In this document: positions 26,837 to 36,165 of the stretch, piece by piece | Numbering within the stretch: position 1 is the stretch's first letter | Layout of the letters: every line of letters starts with the position of its first letter | Source of the DNA: Roseiarcus sp963822215 | GTDB taxonomy: Bacteria > Pseudomonadota > Alphaproteobacteria > Rhizobiales > Beijerinckiaceae | Direction: 5' to 3' | DNA: 64,000 bases | NCBI GenBank assembly: GCA_963822215.1 | Contig: CAWGGX010000010.1 | Span: 1 to 64,000, forward strand | The notes under the pieces: generated by a model | Databases searched by the model: none | What the model was told of the DNA's origin: nothing | What the model saw: the letters and a program-made list of their open reading frames with translations, nothing else | Translations under genes and position numbers: made by a program

Positions 26837-27792
26837 GTCACCGCCCAGCAGGCGACCGCGCGCCCGCGCTTCGTCTCGACCGGCGGCTTTTCGGTCCGGC
26901 ACCGGTCGAAGGCGAGCGGGCAGCGTGGGTTGAACGGGCAGCCGGGCGGCGGCGCGATGGGCGACGGCGGCTCGCCAGCGAGCAGGATGCGTTCGCGCTT
27001 CGCGGTCGGGTCGGCGATCGGCGTCGCCGACAGGAGCGCCCTCGTATAAGGGTGTTGAGGCTCGAGAAAGATCGCGTCACGGGTCCCGGTCTCAACCGCG
27101 TGGCCGAGGTAGACAACCATCACGTGGTCGGCGATGTGCCGCACGACCGAGAGATCGTGCGAGACGAAGACATAGGCGAGGCCGAACTCCTCCTGCAGGC
27201 CCGCCAGCAGATTGAGCACCTGGGCGCGAATCGACACGTCGAGCGCCGAGACCGGCTCGTCGAGCACCAGGATCTTCGGCCGCAAGACCAGCGCCCGGGC
27301 GATGGCGATGCGCTGTCGCTGGCCGCCGGAGAACATGTGCGGATAGCGGTGGTAATATTCCGGCCGCAGGCCGACCTTGTCCATAATGGCGAGCGCGGCG
27401 GCGCGGCGCTCCGACCCTCGCATGTCCGTGTTGACCAGCAGCGGCTCCTCGAGCGCCTTGCCGATCGTCTGGCGCGGGTTCAAGGAGCCGTAGGGGTTCT
27501 GAAACACCATCTGGATCTCACGCCTGAGGCGCCGGCGAGTCGCGCGGCTGGCCTGCTCGACGTCCTTGCCGTCGATCAGAAGCGAGCCGGCGGTTGGCGT
27601 CTCGATGAGGGTCAGCAGCCGAGCGAGCGTCGATTTGCCTGAGCCGGATTCCCCAACGACCGCCAGCGTCCGGCCGCCCTCAAGCGAAAAGGACACGCCT
27701 GCGAGCGCCTTGACTGTCGCCGGCGGCCGGAAAGCGCCGCGCGAGACGAGATAATCGCGGACAAGAGCCCGAGCTTCGAGCGCCGCCGTCAC
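26833..27792 (-). CDS. dppF: Dipeptide/oligopeptide ABC transporter ATP-binding protein (DppF-like)
   Basis: A 319-residue ATPase. Walker A is GESGSGKST (about residue 46), the Q-loop is MVFQNPYGSLNP, the ABC signature is SGGQRQRIAIARAL, Walker B is ILVLDEPVSALD and the switch histidine is in FVSHDLSV. The oligopeptide-transporter C-terminal cysteine region follows (GCPFNPRCPLAFDRCR). It pairs with DppD to power uptake. GTG 27792 overlaps the dppD stop (GTGA). An upstream ATG exists but lies inside dppD and adds no conserved sequence. Confidence 0.93.
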   Translation of the reverse strand: MTAALEARALVRDYLVSRGAFRPPATVKALAGVSFSLEGGRTLAVVGESGSGKSTLARLLTLIETPTAGSLLIDGKDVEQASRATRRRLRREIQMVFQNPYGSLNPRQTIGKALEEPLLVNTDMRGSERRAAALAIMDKVGLRPEYYHRYPHMFSGGQRQRIAIARALVLRPKILVLDEPVSALDVSIRAQVLNLLAGLQEEFGLAYVFVSHDLSVVRHIADHVMVVYLGHAVETGTRDAIFLEPQHPYTRALLSATPIADPTAKRERILLAGEPPSPIAPPPGCPFNPRCPLAFDRCRTEKPPVETKRGRAVACWAVT

Positions 27793-28787
27793 GGGGCCGC
27801 CTCCAGCAGAGCGCCGGGCTCCGGAACGCCTCCCGTCAGCGGCGTATGGCAAAGCGCTGCGCCGAGTTGCGGGCCCGCGCGACGCGGAGCGACGCGGCGG
27901 CAGACCTCCAAGGCGAATGCGCAGCGCGGCGAAAACAGGCAACCGGCCGGCCGGTCGAATTGCCCCGGCACCACGCCGGGAATGGCGGGCAGCCGCCGCT
28001 CGGTCGCCCGCTCCGGCAGGGCGGCGAGCAGCGCCGCCGTGTAGGGATGATGGGGATCGGCAAACAGCGCGCCGGTCGTGTTCGCCTCCACCTGCTGGCC
28101 GGCGTACTGGACGATCACGCGATCAGCGGTCTCGGCGACGACCCCCATGTCGTGGGTGATCAGGACTAGCCCCATGCCGTTGTCCCGCTTGAGCCGAAGC
28201 AGCAGATCGAGGATCTGCGCCTGAATCGTCACGTCGAGCGCGGTCGTCGGCTCGTCGGCGATCAGGAGCTTGGGCCGGCAGGCGAGCGCCAGGGCGATCA
28301 TCACGCGCTGGCTCATGCCACCGGAGAGCTGGTGCGGAAAGGCCCGCGCCCGGCGCGCCGGATCGGGAATGCCGACCTCGGCGAGCAACTCGACGACCCG
28401 CGCCTCGCGCGCCATGCGTCCAAGCCCGAGGTGGGCTTGCAGCGATTCGCCGATCTGGAAGCCGACCGTGAAACATGGGTTCAGCGACGACATCGGCTCC
28501 TGGAAGATCATCGCCATGTCCTTGCCGGCCAGGCGGCGGCGCTGGACCGCGGAAAGCGTCGTGAGCTCGACGCCGTCGAAGGCCATCCGGTCGGCCGTCA
28601 CCGTCGCGGTCGGCGGCAGGAGCCCCATGACCGCCAGCATCGCGACCGACTTGCCGGAACCCGACTCGCCCACGATCGCCAGCACTTCGTTGCGGTCGAC
28701 CGTCACGTCGACGCCGTCGACGGCAGCGAAGGCGCCGTGCCGAGTGGCGAAGGCGACGGTCAGGTTCCGGATGTCCAGGAGAGCCAT
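27789..28787 (-). CDS. dppD: Dipeptide/oligopeptide ABC transporter ATP-binding protein (DppD-like)
   Basis: A 332-residue ATPase. Walker A is GESGSGKSV (about residue 37), the Q-loop is MIFQEPMSSLNP, the signature is LSGGMSQRVMIALAL, Walker B is LLIADEPTTALD and the switch is LITHDMGV. The C-terminal OPP cysteine motif reads GCLFSPRCAFALEVC. ATG 28787 lies 2 bp after the dppC stop. It couples ATP hydrolysis to solute passage through DppBC. Confidence 0.93.
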   Translation of the reverse strand: MALLDIRNLTVAFATRHGAFAAVDGVDVTVDRNEVLAIVGESGSGKSVAMLAVMGLLPPTATVTADRMAFDGVELTTLSAVQRRRLAGKDMAMIFQEPMSSLNPCFTVGFQIGESLQAHLGLGRMAREARVVELLAEVGIPDPARRARAFPHQLSGGMSQRVMIALALACRPKLLIADEPTTALDVTIQAQILDLLLRLKRDNGMGLVLITHDMGVVAETADRVIVQYAGQQVEANTTGALFADPHHPYTAALLAALPERATERRLPAIPGVVPGQFDRPAGCLFSPRCAFALEVCRRVAPRRAGPQLGAALCHTPLTGGVPEPGALLEAAP

Positions 28788-28789
28788 CC

Positions 28790-29719
28790 TTACCCCCGGC
28801 GCATCTTCGGATCGAGCGCGGCGCGCAAGCCGTCTCCGGCGAGGTTGATGGCGACGACCGTGATCAGGATCGCGAGGCCCGGCAACGTGACGATCCATGG
28901 GTCGGATCGTATGAACTCGCGCGAATCCGCCAGCATCGAGCCCCATTCGGGCGTTGGCGGCTGTGCGCCGAGGCCGAGAAAGCCGAGACCCGCCGCTTCG
29001 AGGATCGCGTCGGAAACGCCGAGCGCAGCCATCACGATGAGCGGCGCGAGGCAGTTCGGCAGCACCGTCGACCAGGCGAGGCGGAACGGCCCGACGCCTG
29101 CGACTCTGGCCGCCGTGACGTAGTCCTTGTGGAGTTCGCCGAGCGCGGACGCGCGCACGAGGCGAACGTAGCGCGGCAGATAGACGATCGTCACCGCCAC
29201 GATCGTGTTCACGAGGCTGGGCCCGAGCACCGCCACGACCAGGATCGCGAGCACGAGGCTCGGCACTGCCATAATCAGGTCCATGAGCCGCGTCACCGCG
29301 ACGTCGACGGTTGGCCCGGTCATTGCGGCGAAGAGCCCGAGCGCCGCACCGATGAGGAAGGAAACGCCCATGACGGCGAAGCCGATGAAGAGCGACACCC
29401 GCGCGCCGTAGATGAGGCGCGACAGCATGTCGTGCCCGTCGCCGTCGGTGCCAAGCGGGAACCGCCAGGAGCCGCCTGACTGCCAGACCGGCGGCGCGCG
29501 CACCGCGTCGCGGAACTGCTCGACCGGCGAATGAGGCGCGATCACGCCCGCGGCCACGGCGGCCAGCACGACGAGGCCGAAGACCGCGAGACCGAACACT
29601 GCGCCCCTGTTCTCACGATAGGCCGCCCAGAATGCGGCGAGCGGCGCGGGTTGCGCCAGGACGGTTGCGACGCCTGGGTCGGCCGCGGTCGATTCGGAGA
29701 CCGCAATGTCAGCGGCCAT
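28790..29719 (-). CDS. dppC: Dipeptide ABC transporter permease (DppC-like)
   Basis: A 309-residue inner-membrane permease with six helices and the N-terminal OppC segment. The EAA loop is seen around SALGELHKDYVTAARVAGVG. GTDGDGHDMLSRLIYGARVS is the usual OppC signature. ATG 29719 has GAGG 7 bases upstream and overlaps the dppB end by 11 bp. It forms the channel with DppB. Confidence 0.92.
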   Translation of the reverse strand: MAADIAVSESTAADPGVATVLAQPAPLAAFWAAYRENRGAVFGLAVFGLVVLAAVAAGVIAPHSPVEQFRDAVRAPPVWQSGGSWRFPLGTDGDGHDMLSRLIYGARVSLFIGFAVMGVSFLIGAALGLFAAMTGPTVDVAVTRLMDLIMAVPSLVLAILVVAVLGPSLVNTIVAVTIVYLPRYVRLVRASALGELHKDYVTAARVAGVGPFRLAWSTVLPNCLAPLIVMAALGVSDAILEAAGLGFLGLGAQPPTPEWGSMLADSREFIRSDPWIVTLPGLAILITVVAINLAGDGLRAALDPKMRRG

Positions 29720-30722
29720 GGCGAATCCTCGGATCGATCGCCGCATAGATGAGATCGACGACGAGATTAACGGAAATGACGACCGCCGAGACGAGCATGA
29801 CGCCGCCCTGCAGCGCCGGGTAGTCCCGCCGCCCGATCGATTCGATCAGCCACTTGCCGACTCCCGGCCAGGAGAAGATCGTCTCAGTCAGCACCGCGCC
29901 GGCCAAGAGTCCCGACACCGAGAGGCCGATCACCGTCACGACCGGCAACATCGCGTTACGCAGCGCATGGACGCCGATCACCCGAGTTGGCGACAGGCCT
30001 TTCGCGCGCGCGGTGCGCACGTAATCCTCGCCGAGCACCTCGAGCATTGAGGATCGCGTCATGCGCGCGATCACACCGAGCGGCACGGTGCCCAGCACAA
30101 TCGCCGGCAGGACGAGGTGGCGCACCGCGTCGAGGAAAGCCCCCGGCTGATCGGAAAGGAGCGCGTCGATCGTCATGAAGCCGGTCGGCTGGTCGTAATA
30201 AAAGTTGATCAGGTCGACGCGGCCTGAGACCGGCAGGAGTTCGAGCCGCACCGACACAAACATGATCAGCAGCAGGCCCCACCAGAAAATCGGCATCGAA
30301 TAACCGAACAGCGATACCGTCATCAGCGCCTGGTCGAACAGGCTGCCCCGCTTCACCGCGGCGATCGCGCCCGCTGGCACGCCGACGCAAATTGCAAACA
30401 GCATGGCGAAGAACGACAGTTCAAGCGTCGCGGGAAAAAGCGTCAGGAATTCCGTCAGCACCTTCTGCTGAGTCGCAAGCGACACGCCGAAGTCGCCATG
30501 AAGGAGCCTCCAGACGTAGTCGAGGAACTGCTTCCAGACCGGCTGGTCCAGTCCCAGCTCGTGGCGAAAGTATGCGAGCCGCTCGGGCGAGATGGCATGC
30601 TCGCCGACCCGCACCTCCACCGGATCGCCCGGAACGAGGCGGATCGCGATGAAGGTGAGGAACATCAGCGCCAGGAACGTCGGGATCGTCAGCGCGACCC
30701 GGCGGAAAAAATAGGCGAACAT
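29709..30722 (-). CDS. dppB: Dipeptide ABC transporter permease (DppB-like)
   Basis: A 337-residue permease. The family start FFRRVALTIPTFLALMFLTF is followed by RLVPGDPVEV and the periplasmic segment LGLDQPVWKQFLDYVWRLLH. The EAA loop is LGEDYVRTARAKGLSPTRVI. Six membrane helices are predicted. It follows dppA by 47 bp in the same direction. Confidence 0.93.
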   Translation of the reverse strand: MFAYFFRRVALTIPTFLALMFLTFIAIRLVPGDPVEVRVGEHAISPERLAYFRHELGLDQPVWKQFLDYVWRLLHGDFGVSLATQQKVLTEFLTLFPATLELSFFAMLFAICVGVPAGAIAAVKRGSLFDQALMTVSLFGYSMPIFWWGLLLIMFVSVRLELLPVSGRVDLINFYYDQPTGFMTIDALLSDQPGAFLDAVRHLVLPAIVLGTVPLGVIARMTRSSMLEVLGEDYVRTARAKGLSPTRVIGVHALRNAMLPVVTVIGLSVSGLLAGAVLTETIFSWPGVGKWLIESIGRRDYPALQGGVMLVSAVVISVNLVVDLIYAAIDPRIRHGR

Positions 30723-30769
30723 GGTCGGCCCGATGGGGTCGGGCGCGGAAGAACAGCGCCCGACTAGCC

Positions 30770-32359
30770 TTACTGAATATCCACCCCTTCAAACGCGTGC
30801 GTGCCGAGCGGGCTTTGCTTGTAGCCCGTCACGTTGGCGCGCATGGCCTCGAACACGGTCGAATGCGCAAGCAAAAGCTCGGGTTGCTCGTCGTGCTCGA
30901 TCTCCTGCATGCGCGTGTAGAGCTTGGCGCGCTCCGCCTGATCGGGGATCGTGCGCGCCTTGGCCAAAAGGTCGTTGAACTCGGCGTTGCACCACTTTGG
31001 AATATTGTTCGACGCCGGCTTTCCGTCCGTGCAGCCGTCAAGGAAGAAGAAGTTATCAGGATCGCCGTTGTCGCCGGTCCAGCCGAGCTGGGCAGTCATA
31101 TCCTCCCCGCCCTGGGCGCGCTTGCGGTACTCGCCCCATTCGTAGGTCACCAGCTTGGCGTTGACGCCGATTTTGGCGAGATCAGCCTGCATCATCTCGC
31201 CGATTCGCTTACCGTTCGGGTTGTAGGGCCGCTGTACCGGCATGTACCAAAGATCGATGTCGAGCGGCGTCGTCACGCCGGCGGCGGCCAGCATCGTCTT
31301 CGCTTTTTCGGGGTCGTAGGTCACGTTCGGGATCTTGTCGTCGAACGCCCACATCGTCGGCGGGATCAGCGTCGTCGCCTTCTCTCCGGCGCCGAGGTAG
31401 ACGTCCTTGATGATCGCATCGCGGTCCACCGCCATCGACAGGGCCTGCCGCACCTCCTTCTTGTCGAGGGGCGGCTTCGTCAGGTTGAAGGCCCAGAAGG
31501 CGATGTTCAGGCCCGGCGCATGGATCACCTTCAGCGACGGATCCTTCTCCATCTCAGCGAGGTCGGCCGGGCGCGGATAGGCGTTGACGTGGCATTCGCC
31601 GGCCTTGAGCTTGGCGTAGCGCGCCGTCGCGTCAGGCGTGATGGCGAAGACGAGGTCGTCGACCAGCGGTTTCTCGCCATAATAGTCCTTGTTGGCCTTG
31701 TACCGGATGACTGAATCTTTTTGATAGGCGACGAAAGAGAACGGGCCGGTGCCGACCGGGGCCTGGTCGAACTGTTCGGGCGTCCCCTTCTTGAGCAGGA
31801 AGTCGGCATATTCCTTGGAGCCGATCGCCATGAAGTCCATCGCCAGATTGGCGAGAATGGCGACGTTCGGCTCCTTCAGTTTCATCACGACGGTAGAGTC
31901 GTCGGCTTTGGTCACCGAATCGAGCAGGGTCGGCATATCCATGTCGTTGAAATAATCGTATTTGCCACCGGAGACCTTGAAGTAGGGATGGTCCGGCTTC
32001 CATTGCCGATCGAACGACCACAGCACGTCGTCGGCGTTGAAATCGCGGGTCGGCTTGAAGTCCTTCAGCGAATGGAACTTGACGCCCTTTCGCAAGTGGA
32101 AGGTGATCGTCCTGCCGCCGTCCGAAATGTCCCAGCTCTCGGCGAGGCCCGGGACCACTTCCGTCGTGCCGCGCTTGAACTCCGTCAAACGGTTATAGAC
32201 CGGCCGGGCCGCATCGAAGCTCGTGCCGGTCGTGTTGATCGCAGGGGTGAAATTCTCGGGGCTACCCTCGGAGCAATACACGAGCGTCTTGGCCGAAACC
32301 GCGACTGCGCCTGCGATGAGCGCGGCGAGCGCGACCCCAATGACTGATATGGTTTTCAT
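30770..32359 (-). CDS. dppA: Dipeptide/oligopeptide-binding periplasmic protein (DppA-like)
   Basis: A 529-residue family 5 solute-binding protein. The signal peptide is MKTISVIGVALAALIAGAVA, cleaved at VSA-KTLVYCSEGSPENF. The family signature region is near AESWDISDGGRTITFHLRKG. It delivers peptides, or in some relatives other small solutes, to DppBC. AGGAGG stands 6 bases before ATG 32359. It is the first gene of a seven-gene unit that ends with mmcB; the later genes overlap or nearly touch. Confidence 0.93.
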   Translation of the reverse strand: MKTISVIGVALAALIAGAVAVSAKTLVYCSEGSPENFTPAINTTGTSFDAARPVYNRLTEFKRGTTEVVPGLAESWDISDGGRTITFHLRKGVKFHSLKDFKPTRDFNADDVLWSFDRQWKPDHPYFKVSGGKYDYFNDMDMPTLLDSVTKADDSTVVMKLKEPNVAILANLAMDFMAIGSKEYADFLLKKGTPEQFDQAPVGTGPFSFVAYQKDSVIRYKANKDYYGEKPLVDDLVFAITPDATARYAKLKAGECHVNAYPRPADLAEMEKDPSLKVIHAPGLNIAFWAFNLTKPPLDKKEVRQALSMAVDRDAIIKDVYLGAGEKATTLIPPTMWAFDDKIPNVTYDPEKAKTMLAAAGVTTPLDIDLWYMPVQRPYNPNGKRIGEMMQADLAKIGVNAKLVTYEWGEYRKRAQGGEDMTAQLGWTGDNGDPDNFFFLDGCTDGKPASNNIPKWCNAEFNDLLAKARTIPDQAERAKLYTRMQEIEHDEQPELLLAHSTVFEAMRANVTGYKQSPLGTHAFEGVDIQ

Positions 32360-32498
32360 CCGCATCCTCCTGACGAACAGCGAACCGGGACAGACGCCGC
32401 CCCGCGGCGCGCCCCTTTCGGACGCCGAGCAAAGTCCCGCTGCATCGAAACCCTTTTTCCGCGGAAGCGCAATGGCGGGCGCCATGGCCGACCTGTCT

Positions 32499-32807
32499 TC
32501 AAAGCGCCCGAAGCCGGGCGACGAGTGTCTCGGGGTCTCCGTTGACCGCGACTTGCTTCAGCCGGCTTTTCGCTCCGCCAGCCAGCGCGACTCGAGAACG
32601 GGGCGCATGGAGTTTCGCCGCTAGAAGAGCGCAAAGCGCATCGTTCGCGCGCCCGTTCTCCGGCGCGGCGCGCACGCGAGCCAGAAACACAGTCGTTCCG
32701 TCAGCGAGGCGCACGACGCCGTCGATCGCGTCGCGTCCGCCTCTGGGCGTAAGGCGGCAGGCGACCACGACGCCGTCGAGAGTTGCGCGCCAGGGCTCGT
32801 CGGTCAC
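32499..32807 (-). CDS. DUF167/YggU-family protein
   Basis: A 102-residue protein with the DUF167 pattern: CRLTPRGGRDAIDGV, FLARVRAAPENGRANDALCA, LLAAKL and VALAGGAKSRLKQVAV. The family is small, conserved and of unknown function. GTG 32807 overlaps the xerD stop as GTGA, so it is the last gene of the ruv-xerD unit. Confidence 0.88.
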   Translation of the reverse strand: MTDEPWRATLDGVVVACRLTPRGGRDAIDGVVRLADGTTVFLARVRAAPENGRANDALCALLAAKLHAPRSRVALAGGAKSRLKQVAVNGDPETLVARLRAL

Positions 32808-33754
32808 GCGCCCTCGTCCTTGTCGTTCATCGGATGCAGGTCGCGTACCATGGCCTTCGCCCGCTCGTCCAACACATGGGTGTAGATCTGAGTGGTTGAG
32901 ATATCGGCATGACCGAGCAGGTCCTGGACCACGCGCAGGTCAGCTCCGTTCTGGAGAAGGTGGCTGGCGAAGGCATGGCGCAGAACGTGCGGGCTGATGC
33001 GCGCAGCCGGAATTCCCGCGGCGACAGCGGCCGCCTTCAAGTCGCGAGCGAAGGTCTGGCGGGCGAGATGGCCGCTTTCGCTTTCGGCCGGGAAGAGCCA
33101 GGGCGACGCGGCAAGACCAGGCAAAACCTTGTCCAGCAGCTCACGGTAGGCGCGCATAGCTGAACGCGCGGGTCCGGATATTGGCGCGAGCCTCTCCTTG
33201 CCGCCCTTGCCACGCACGGCGACGAACGGCTCCTTCGCTCGCGCCATCGACTTCGGCAGGCTCAAGACTTCAGAGACACGCAGGCCCGAGGCGTAGATCA
33301 ACTCGATGAGACAGGTCATGCGCGCGAGGGCGAGACGCTCGCGAATCGGCCGTCCAGCATCGTCGAGCCCGTCGCGGGCCGCGGCGATCAGCCGCTCGAT
33401 GTCCTCGACCGTCAGAACCTTTGGCAACGGCCTTCCGCGGCGCGGCCCCTCGATTGCGAGCGTCGGATCGTCCTTCCGCCGTCCCTCGGCGTAAAGATGC
33501 TTATGGAACTGCCGGATGGCGGAGAGGCGGCGCGCCAGCGACGAGGCCTTGAGTCCCTCCGCGCCGCGCGCGGATAGGTACGCGCGCAGGTCCGCAGCGC
33601 CCGCAGTCAGCGGGTTCTCGCCGCGCTCCCCAAGATGAGACGCATAGTCGGAGAGGTCACGCCGATAGGCCTCGATCGTGTTGGGGCTTACGCCGCGTTC
33701 CGCCGCGAGCGCCTCAAGGAAGCCGACGACGAGTGAACCCGTCGGATGAGTCAT
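32804..33754 (-). CDS. xerD: Tyrosine recombinase XerD
   Basis: A 316-residue recombinase. The N-terminal SAM-like core-binding domain covers about 1-95 (FLEALAAERGVSPNTIEAYR), then the catalytic domain. Catalytic residues: R in ASGLRVSE, K in GKGGKERLAP, H-xx-R in SPHVLRHAFASHLL, H in LLGHADIST and the nucleophile Y in TQIYTHV. With XerC it resolves chromosome dimers at dif. ATG 33754 overlaps the stop of the preceding small gene (ATGA). Confidence 0.95.
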   Translation of the reverse strand: MTHPTGSLVVGFLEALAAERGVSPNTIEAYRRDLSDYASHLGERGENPLTAGAADLRAYLSARGAEGLKASSLARRLSAIRQFHKHLYAEGRRKDDPTLAIEGPRRGRPLPKVLTVEDIERLIAAARDGLDDAGRPIRERLALARMTCLIELIYASGLRVSEVLSLPKSMARAKEPFVAVRGKGGKERLAPISGPARSAMRAYRELLDKVLPGLAASPWLFPAESESGHLARQTFARDLKAAAVAAGIPAARISPHVLRHAFASHLLQNGADLRVVQDLLGHADISTTQIYTHVLDERAKAMVRDLHPMNDKDEGA

Positions 33755-33939
33755 CGGCTGCCTTTCGGCGACTGGATCGTCGGCGGGGTCGCGCACGGCT
33801 TTACCTTCGCGATGTCCGCCGGCGCATCAAGGCCGGCGCAAACGAGGCCCGAGAGCACGTCGACGACGGCCAGAAGGCGAATGAGGCTCTGCGAAACGAA
33901 AACCTGCGATAGACGCGCATGGGCGGATGATCGGCTCAT
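33751..33939 (-). CDS. Small membrane protein in the ruvB-xerD gap
   Basis: A 62-residue frame whose ATG overlaps the ruvB stop (ATGA, 33936-33939) and whose stop overlaps the xerD start (ATGA, 33751-33754). Such double coupling is hard to explain unless it is translated. It has one hydrophobic segment (SLIRLLAVVDVLSGLVCAGL, about residues 18-37), so it is probably a single-pass inner-membrane or secreted peptide. I recognise no family. Confidence 0.65.
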   Translation of the reverse strand: MSRSSAHARLSQVFVSQSLIRLLAVVDVLSGLVCAGLDAPADIAKVKPCATPPTIQSPKGSR

Positions 33940-34973
33940 TCGTCCTGGAACAACTCAGACGCAGCGCCCTCCCGCCGGGGTTCGGCGAGGCCCAGGTGGC
34001 GGAACGCGTGCACGGTGAGCAGGCGCCCGCGCGGCGTCCGCTGCACGAATCCCAGCTGGATGAGATAGGGCTCGATGATGTCCTCAATCGCGTCGCGCGG
34101 CTCGGAAAGCGCGGCGGCAATGGTCTCGACCCCCACCGGGCCGCCGCCAAATTTGAGGGCGATCGTGTCAAGATAGCGACGGTCCATCTGGTCAAGCCCG
34201 ATCGAATCGACGTCCAGCAGCCGCAAAGCGTCATCAGCCAGGGTTCGCGTCACTTCGTGCGCGCCCTCGACCACCGCGAAGTCGCGAACGCGCCGCAGGA
34301 GGCGGCCGGCGATGCGCGGCGTGCCGCGAGAGCGCCGAGCGATCTCGTTCGCGCCGTCCTCGGCGAGCGCGAGGCCGATCACCCGCGCGCCGCGCGCGAC
34401 GATGCTCTGCAATTCCTCGGCCGTATAGAAATTGAGCCGCACCGGAATGCCGAACCGGTCGCGCAGCGGCGTGGTGAGCAGGCCCGCTCGTGTGGTCGCG
34501 CCAATAAGTGTGAATTTGGCGAGGTCGATCTTGACCGAGCGTGCTGCAGGACCCGCGCCGATGATGAGGTCGAGCTGGAAATCTTCCATTGCCGGATAGA
34601 GGATCTCCTCGATCGCTGGGTTCAACCGATGGATCTCGTCGATGAACAACACGTCGCGCGGCTCGAGATTGGTAAGCTGGGCGGCGAGGTCCCCGGCCTT
34701 GGCGATCACCGGACCCGATGTCGAGCGGAAATTGACGCCGAGTTCGCGCGCGACGATCTGGGCGAGTGTCGTCTTGCCGAGGCCGGGCGGCCCGACGAAC
34801 AGCACATGATCAAGCGCCTCGCCGCGCGCTTTGGCCAATTCGATGAACACTTTGAGGTTCTTGCGTGCGGCTTCCTGCCCAGTGAAATCGGCCAGGACCT
34901 GCGGTCGCAAAGCCGCGTCGTCCTCGGGGCGCTTCTCGGCGGAGACGAGCCGGCGCGGTGCGTCAGCCATCAA
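33936..34973 (-). CDS. ruvB: Holliday junction branch-migration helicase RuvB
   Basis: A 345-residue AAA+ motor. Walker A is GPPGLGKTT (about residue 61), Walker B is VLFIDEIHRL, sensor 1 is TLIGATTRAG, the arginine finger lies in PLRDRFGIP, and the C-terminal winged helix contains EPYLIQLGFVQRTPRGR. It drives branch migration with RuvA. The start overlaps the stop of the preceding membrane-protein gene (ATGA). Confidence 0.97.
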   Translation of the reverse strand: MMADAPRRLVSAEKRPEDDAALRPQVLADFTGQEAARKNLKVFIELAKARGEALDHVLFVGPPGLGKTTLAQIVARELGVNFRSTSGPVIAKAGDLAAQLTNLEPRDVLFIDEIHRLNPAIEEILYPAMEDFQLDLIIGAGPAARSVKIDLAKFTLIGATTRAGLLTTPLRDRFGIPVRLNFYTAEELQSIVARGARVIGLALAEDGANEIARRSRGTPRIAGRLLRRVRDFAVVEGAHEVTRTLADDALRLLDVDSIGLDQMDRRYLDTIALKFGGGPVGVETIAAALSEPRDAIEDIIEPYLIQLGFVQRTPRGRLLTVHAFRHLGLAEPRREGAASELFQDE

Positions 34974-35554
34974 ACGGCTCCCTCGGTCCCGGGACGCAGC
35001 GGGGTTGGCCGCATGGACAGGCCCAACAGGCTGGCCGCCAGGGCGCAGACGAGGGCTGCGATGGCGCCGCTGGCTACGAAAGCGCGCACCAGTCCGCTCT
35101 CCGTCGAGACCGGCTGGGTTGCGACAGGCGCCGTCATGCTAATCGATTGGACGCTCGGGGCGTCGAGGTTATGGTCGAACATCATGTCGAGCGAGACGCC
35201 GAACTCGGCGAGTCGCAGCGCGACCGCATAGGCCACGAAGCCACCGATAACGGCCGCAACCAGCGCGCGCGGCCATCGCTCCGGCGCCGCGGCGTCCCAT
35301 AGGGCGTAGAGGACGCCCGTCGCCGTCGCCGGCCCGACACCGAGCACATAGGCGGCGAACACCATGATCCAGTGGCCGAACGCCGATGCAACGACCGTCG
35401 CTAAGGCGAATGCGCCGGCAACCGCCGGCGCCTTGAGCGCGATTACGAGGGGAACGAAGATCACCCCTCCGGTCGGCGGTCCGAGCACCGCGAATACGAG
35501 CGCGACGCCGATGAAGGGGGCGAGAAATCCCCGCGGCCGGCCCGAATTCGTCAT
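34970..35554 (-). CDS. Four-helix membrane protein between ruvA and ruvB
   Basis: A 194-residue protein with hydrophobic segments near residues 10-30, 38-65, 68-88, 95-115 and 158-185, separated by a polar loop (LDAPSVQSISMTAPVATQPV). No known domain is visible. Its start overlaps the ruvA stop and its stop overlaps the ruvB start, both as ATGA, so it is made together with the Ruv proteins. Role unknown; it may simply ride on the operon. Confidence 0.75.
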   Translation of the reverse strand: MTNSGRPRGFLAPFIGVALVFAVLGPPTGGVIFVPLVIALKAPAVAGAFALATVVASAFGHWIMVFAAYVLGVGPATATGVLYALWDAAAPERWPRALVAAVIGGFVAYAVALRLAEFGVSLDMMFDHNLDAPSVQSISMTAPVATQPVSTESGLVRAFVASGAIAALVCALAASLLGLSMRPTPLRPGTEGAV

Positions 35555-36165
35555 TGCGCCAGCGCCTTCAGGCCTGCGCGGATCAGCGCCGCCGTCTGCG
35601 CCTCGTTCCCGAGCTCTGCGGAAGCCTTTGCGATCACTGCCGCCGCCTGGGCCTGGCCATAGCCGAGGCCGACAAGCGCGAGGATGGCGTCCCGCGCCGG
35701 CTTCGGCAAACCGCCCTCCTGTTCGGCGGCTGCGCGCGCCTCGCCAGGACTCGCGGCGCCGAACCCCGGCGCCTTATCCTTCAACTCGAGCACGAGGCGC
35801 GCCGCGAGCTTGGGTCCGACGCCTGGCGCGCGGGCCATCGTTGCTTTGTCCTGCTGGGCGATGGCGGCAGATAGCGCGTCCGCCGTCAGCGCTCCGAGAA
35901 TGCCGAGGGCCACCTTGGCGCCGACGCCCTGGACGCTCTGCAGCAAGCGGAACCAGTCGCGCTCGGCCGCGGTGAGGAAGCCGTAGAGTTTGATTGCGTC
36001 CTCGCGCACATGAGTCTCGATCAAGAGTTCCGCCGCTTCCCCGCGCTGAGGCAGGGCGCGCAGCGTGCGGGGCGACGCTGCGACGAGATACCCGACGCCG
36101 TTAACGTCCAGGATCAAATCGTCCTGGTTGAAACTGTCGACGACGCCGCGCAATTTCCCGATCAT
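35551..36165 (-). CDS. ruvA: Holliday junction-binding protein RuvA
   Basis: A 204-residue protein with the three RuvA domains. The OB fold is MIGKLRGVVDSFNQDDLILD to about residue 65. The helix-hairpin-helix region reads LLQSVQGVGAKVALGILGAL and MARAPGVGPKLAARLVLELK. The C-terminal RuvB-binding domain reads AILALVGLGYGQAQAA. It holds the junction flat for RuvB. ATGA overlaps on both sides. Confidence 0.97.
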   Translation of the reverse strand: MIGKLRGVVDSFNQDDLILDVNGVGYLVAASPRTLRALPQRGEAAELLIETHVREDAIKLYGFLTAAERDWFRLLQSVQGVGAKVALGILGALTADALSAAIAQQDKATMARAPGVGPKLAARLVLELKDKAPGFGAASPGEARAAAEQEGGLPKPARDAILALVGLGYGQAQAAAVIAKASAELGNEAQTAALIRAGLKALAQ

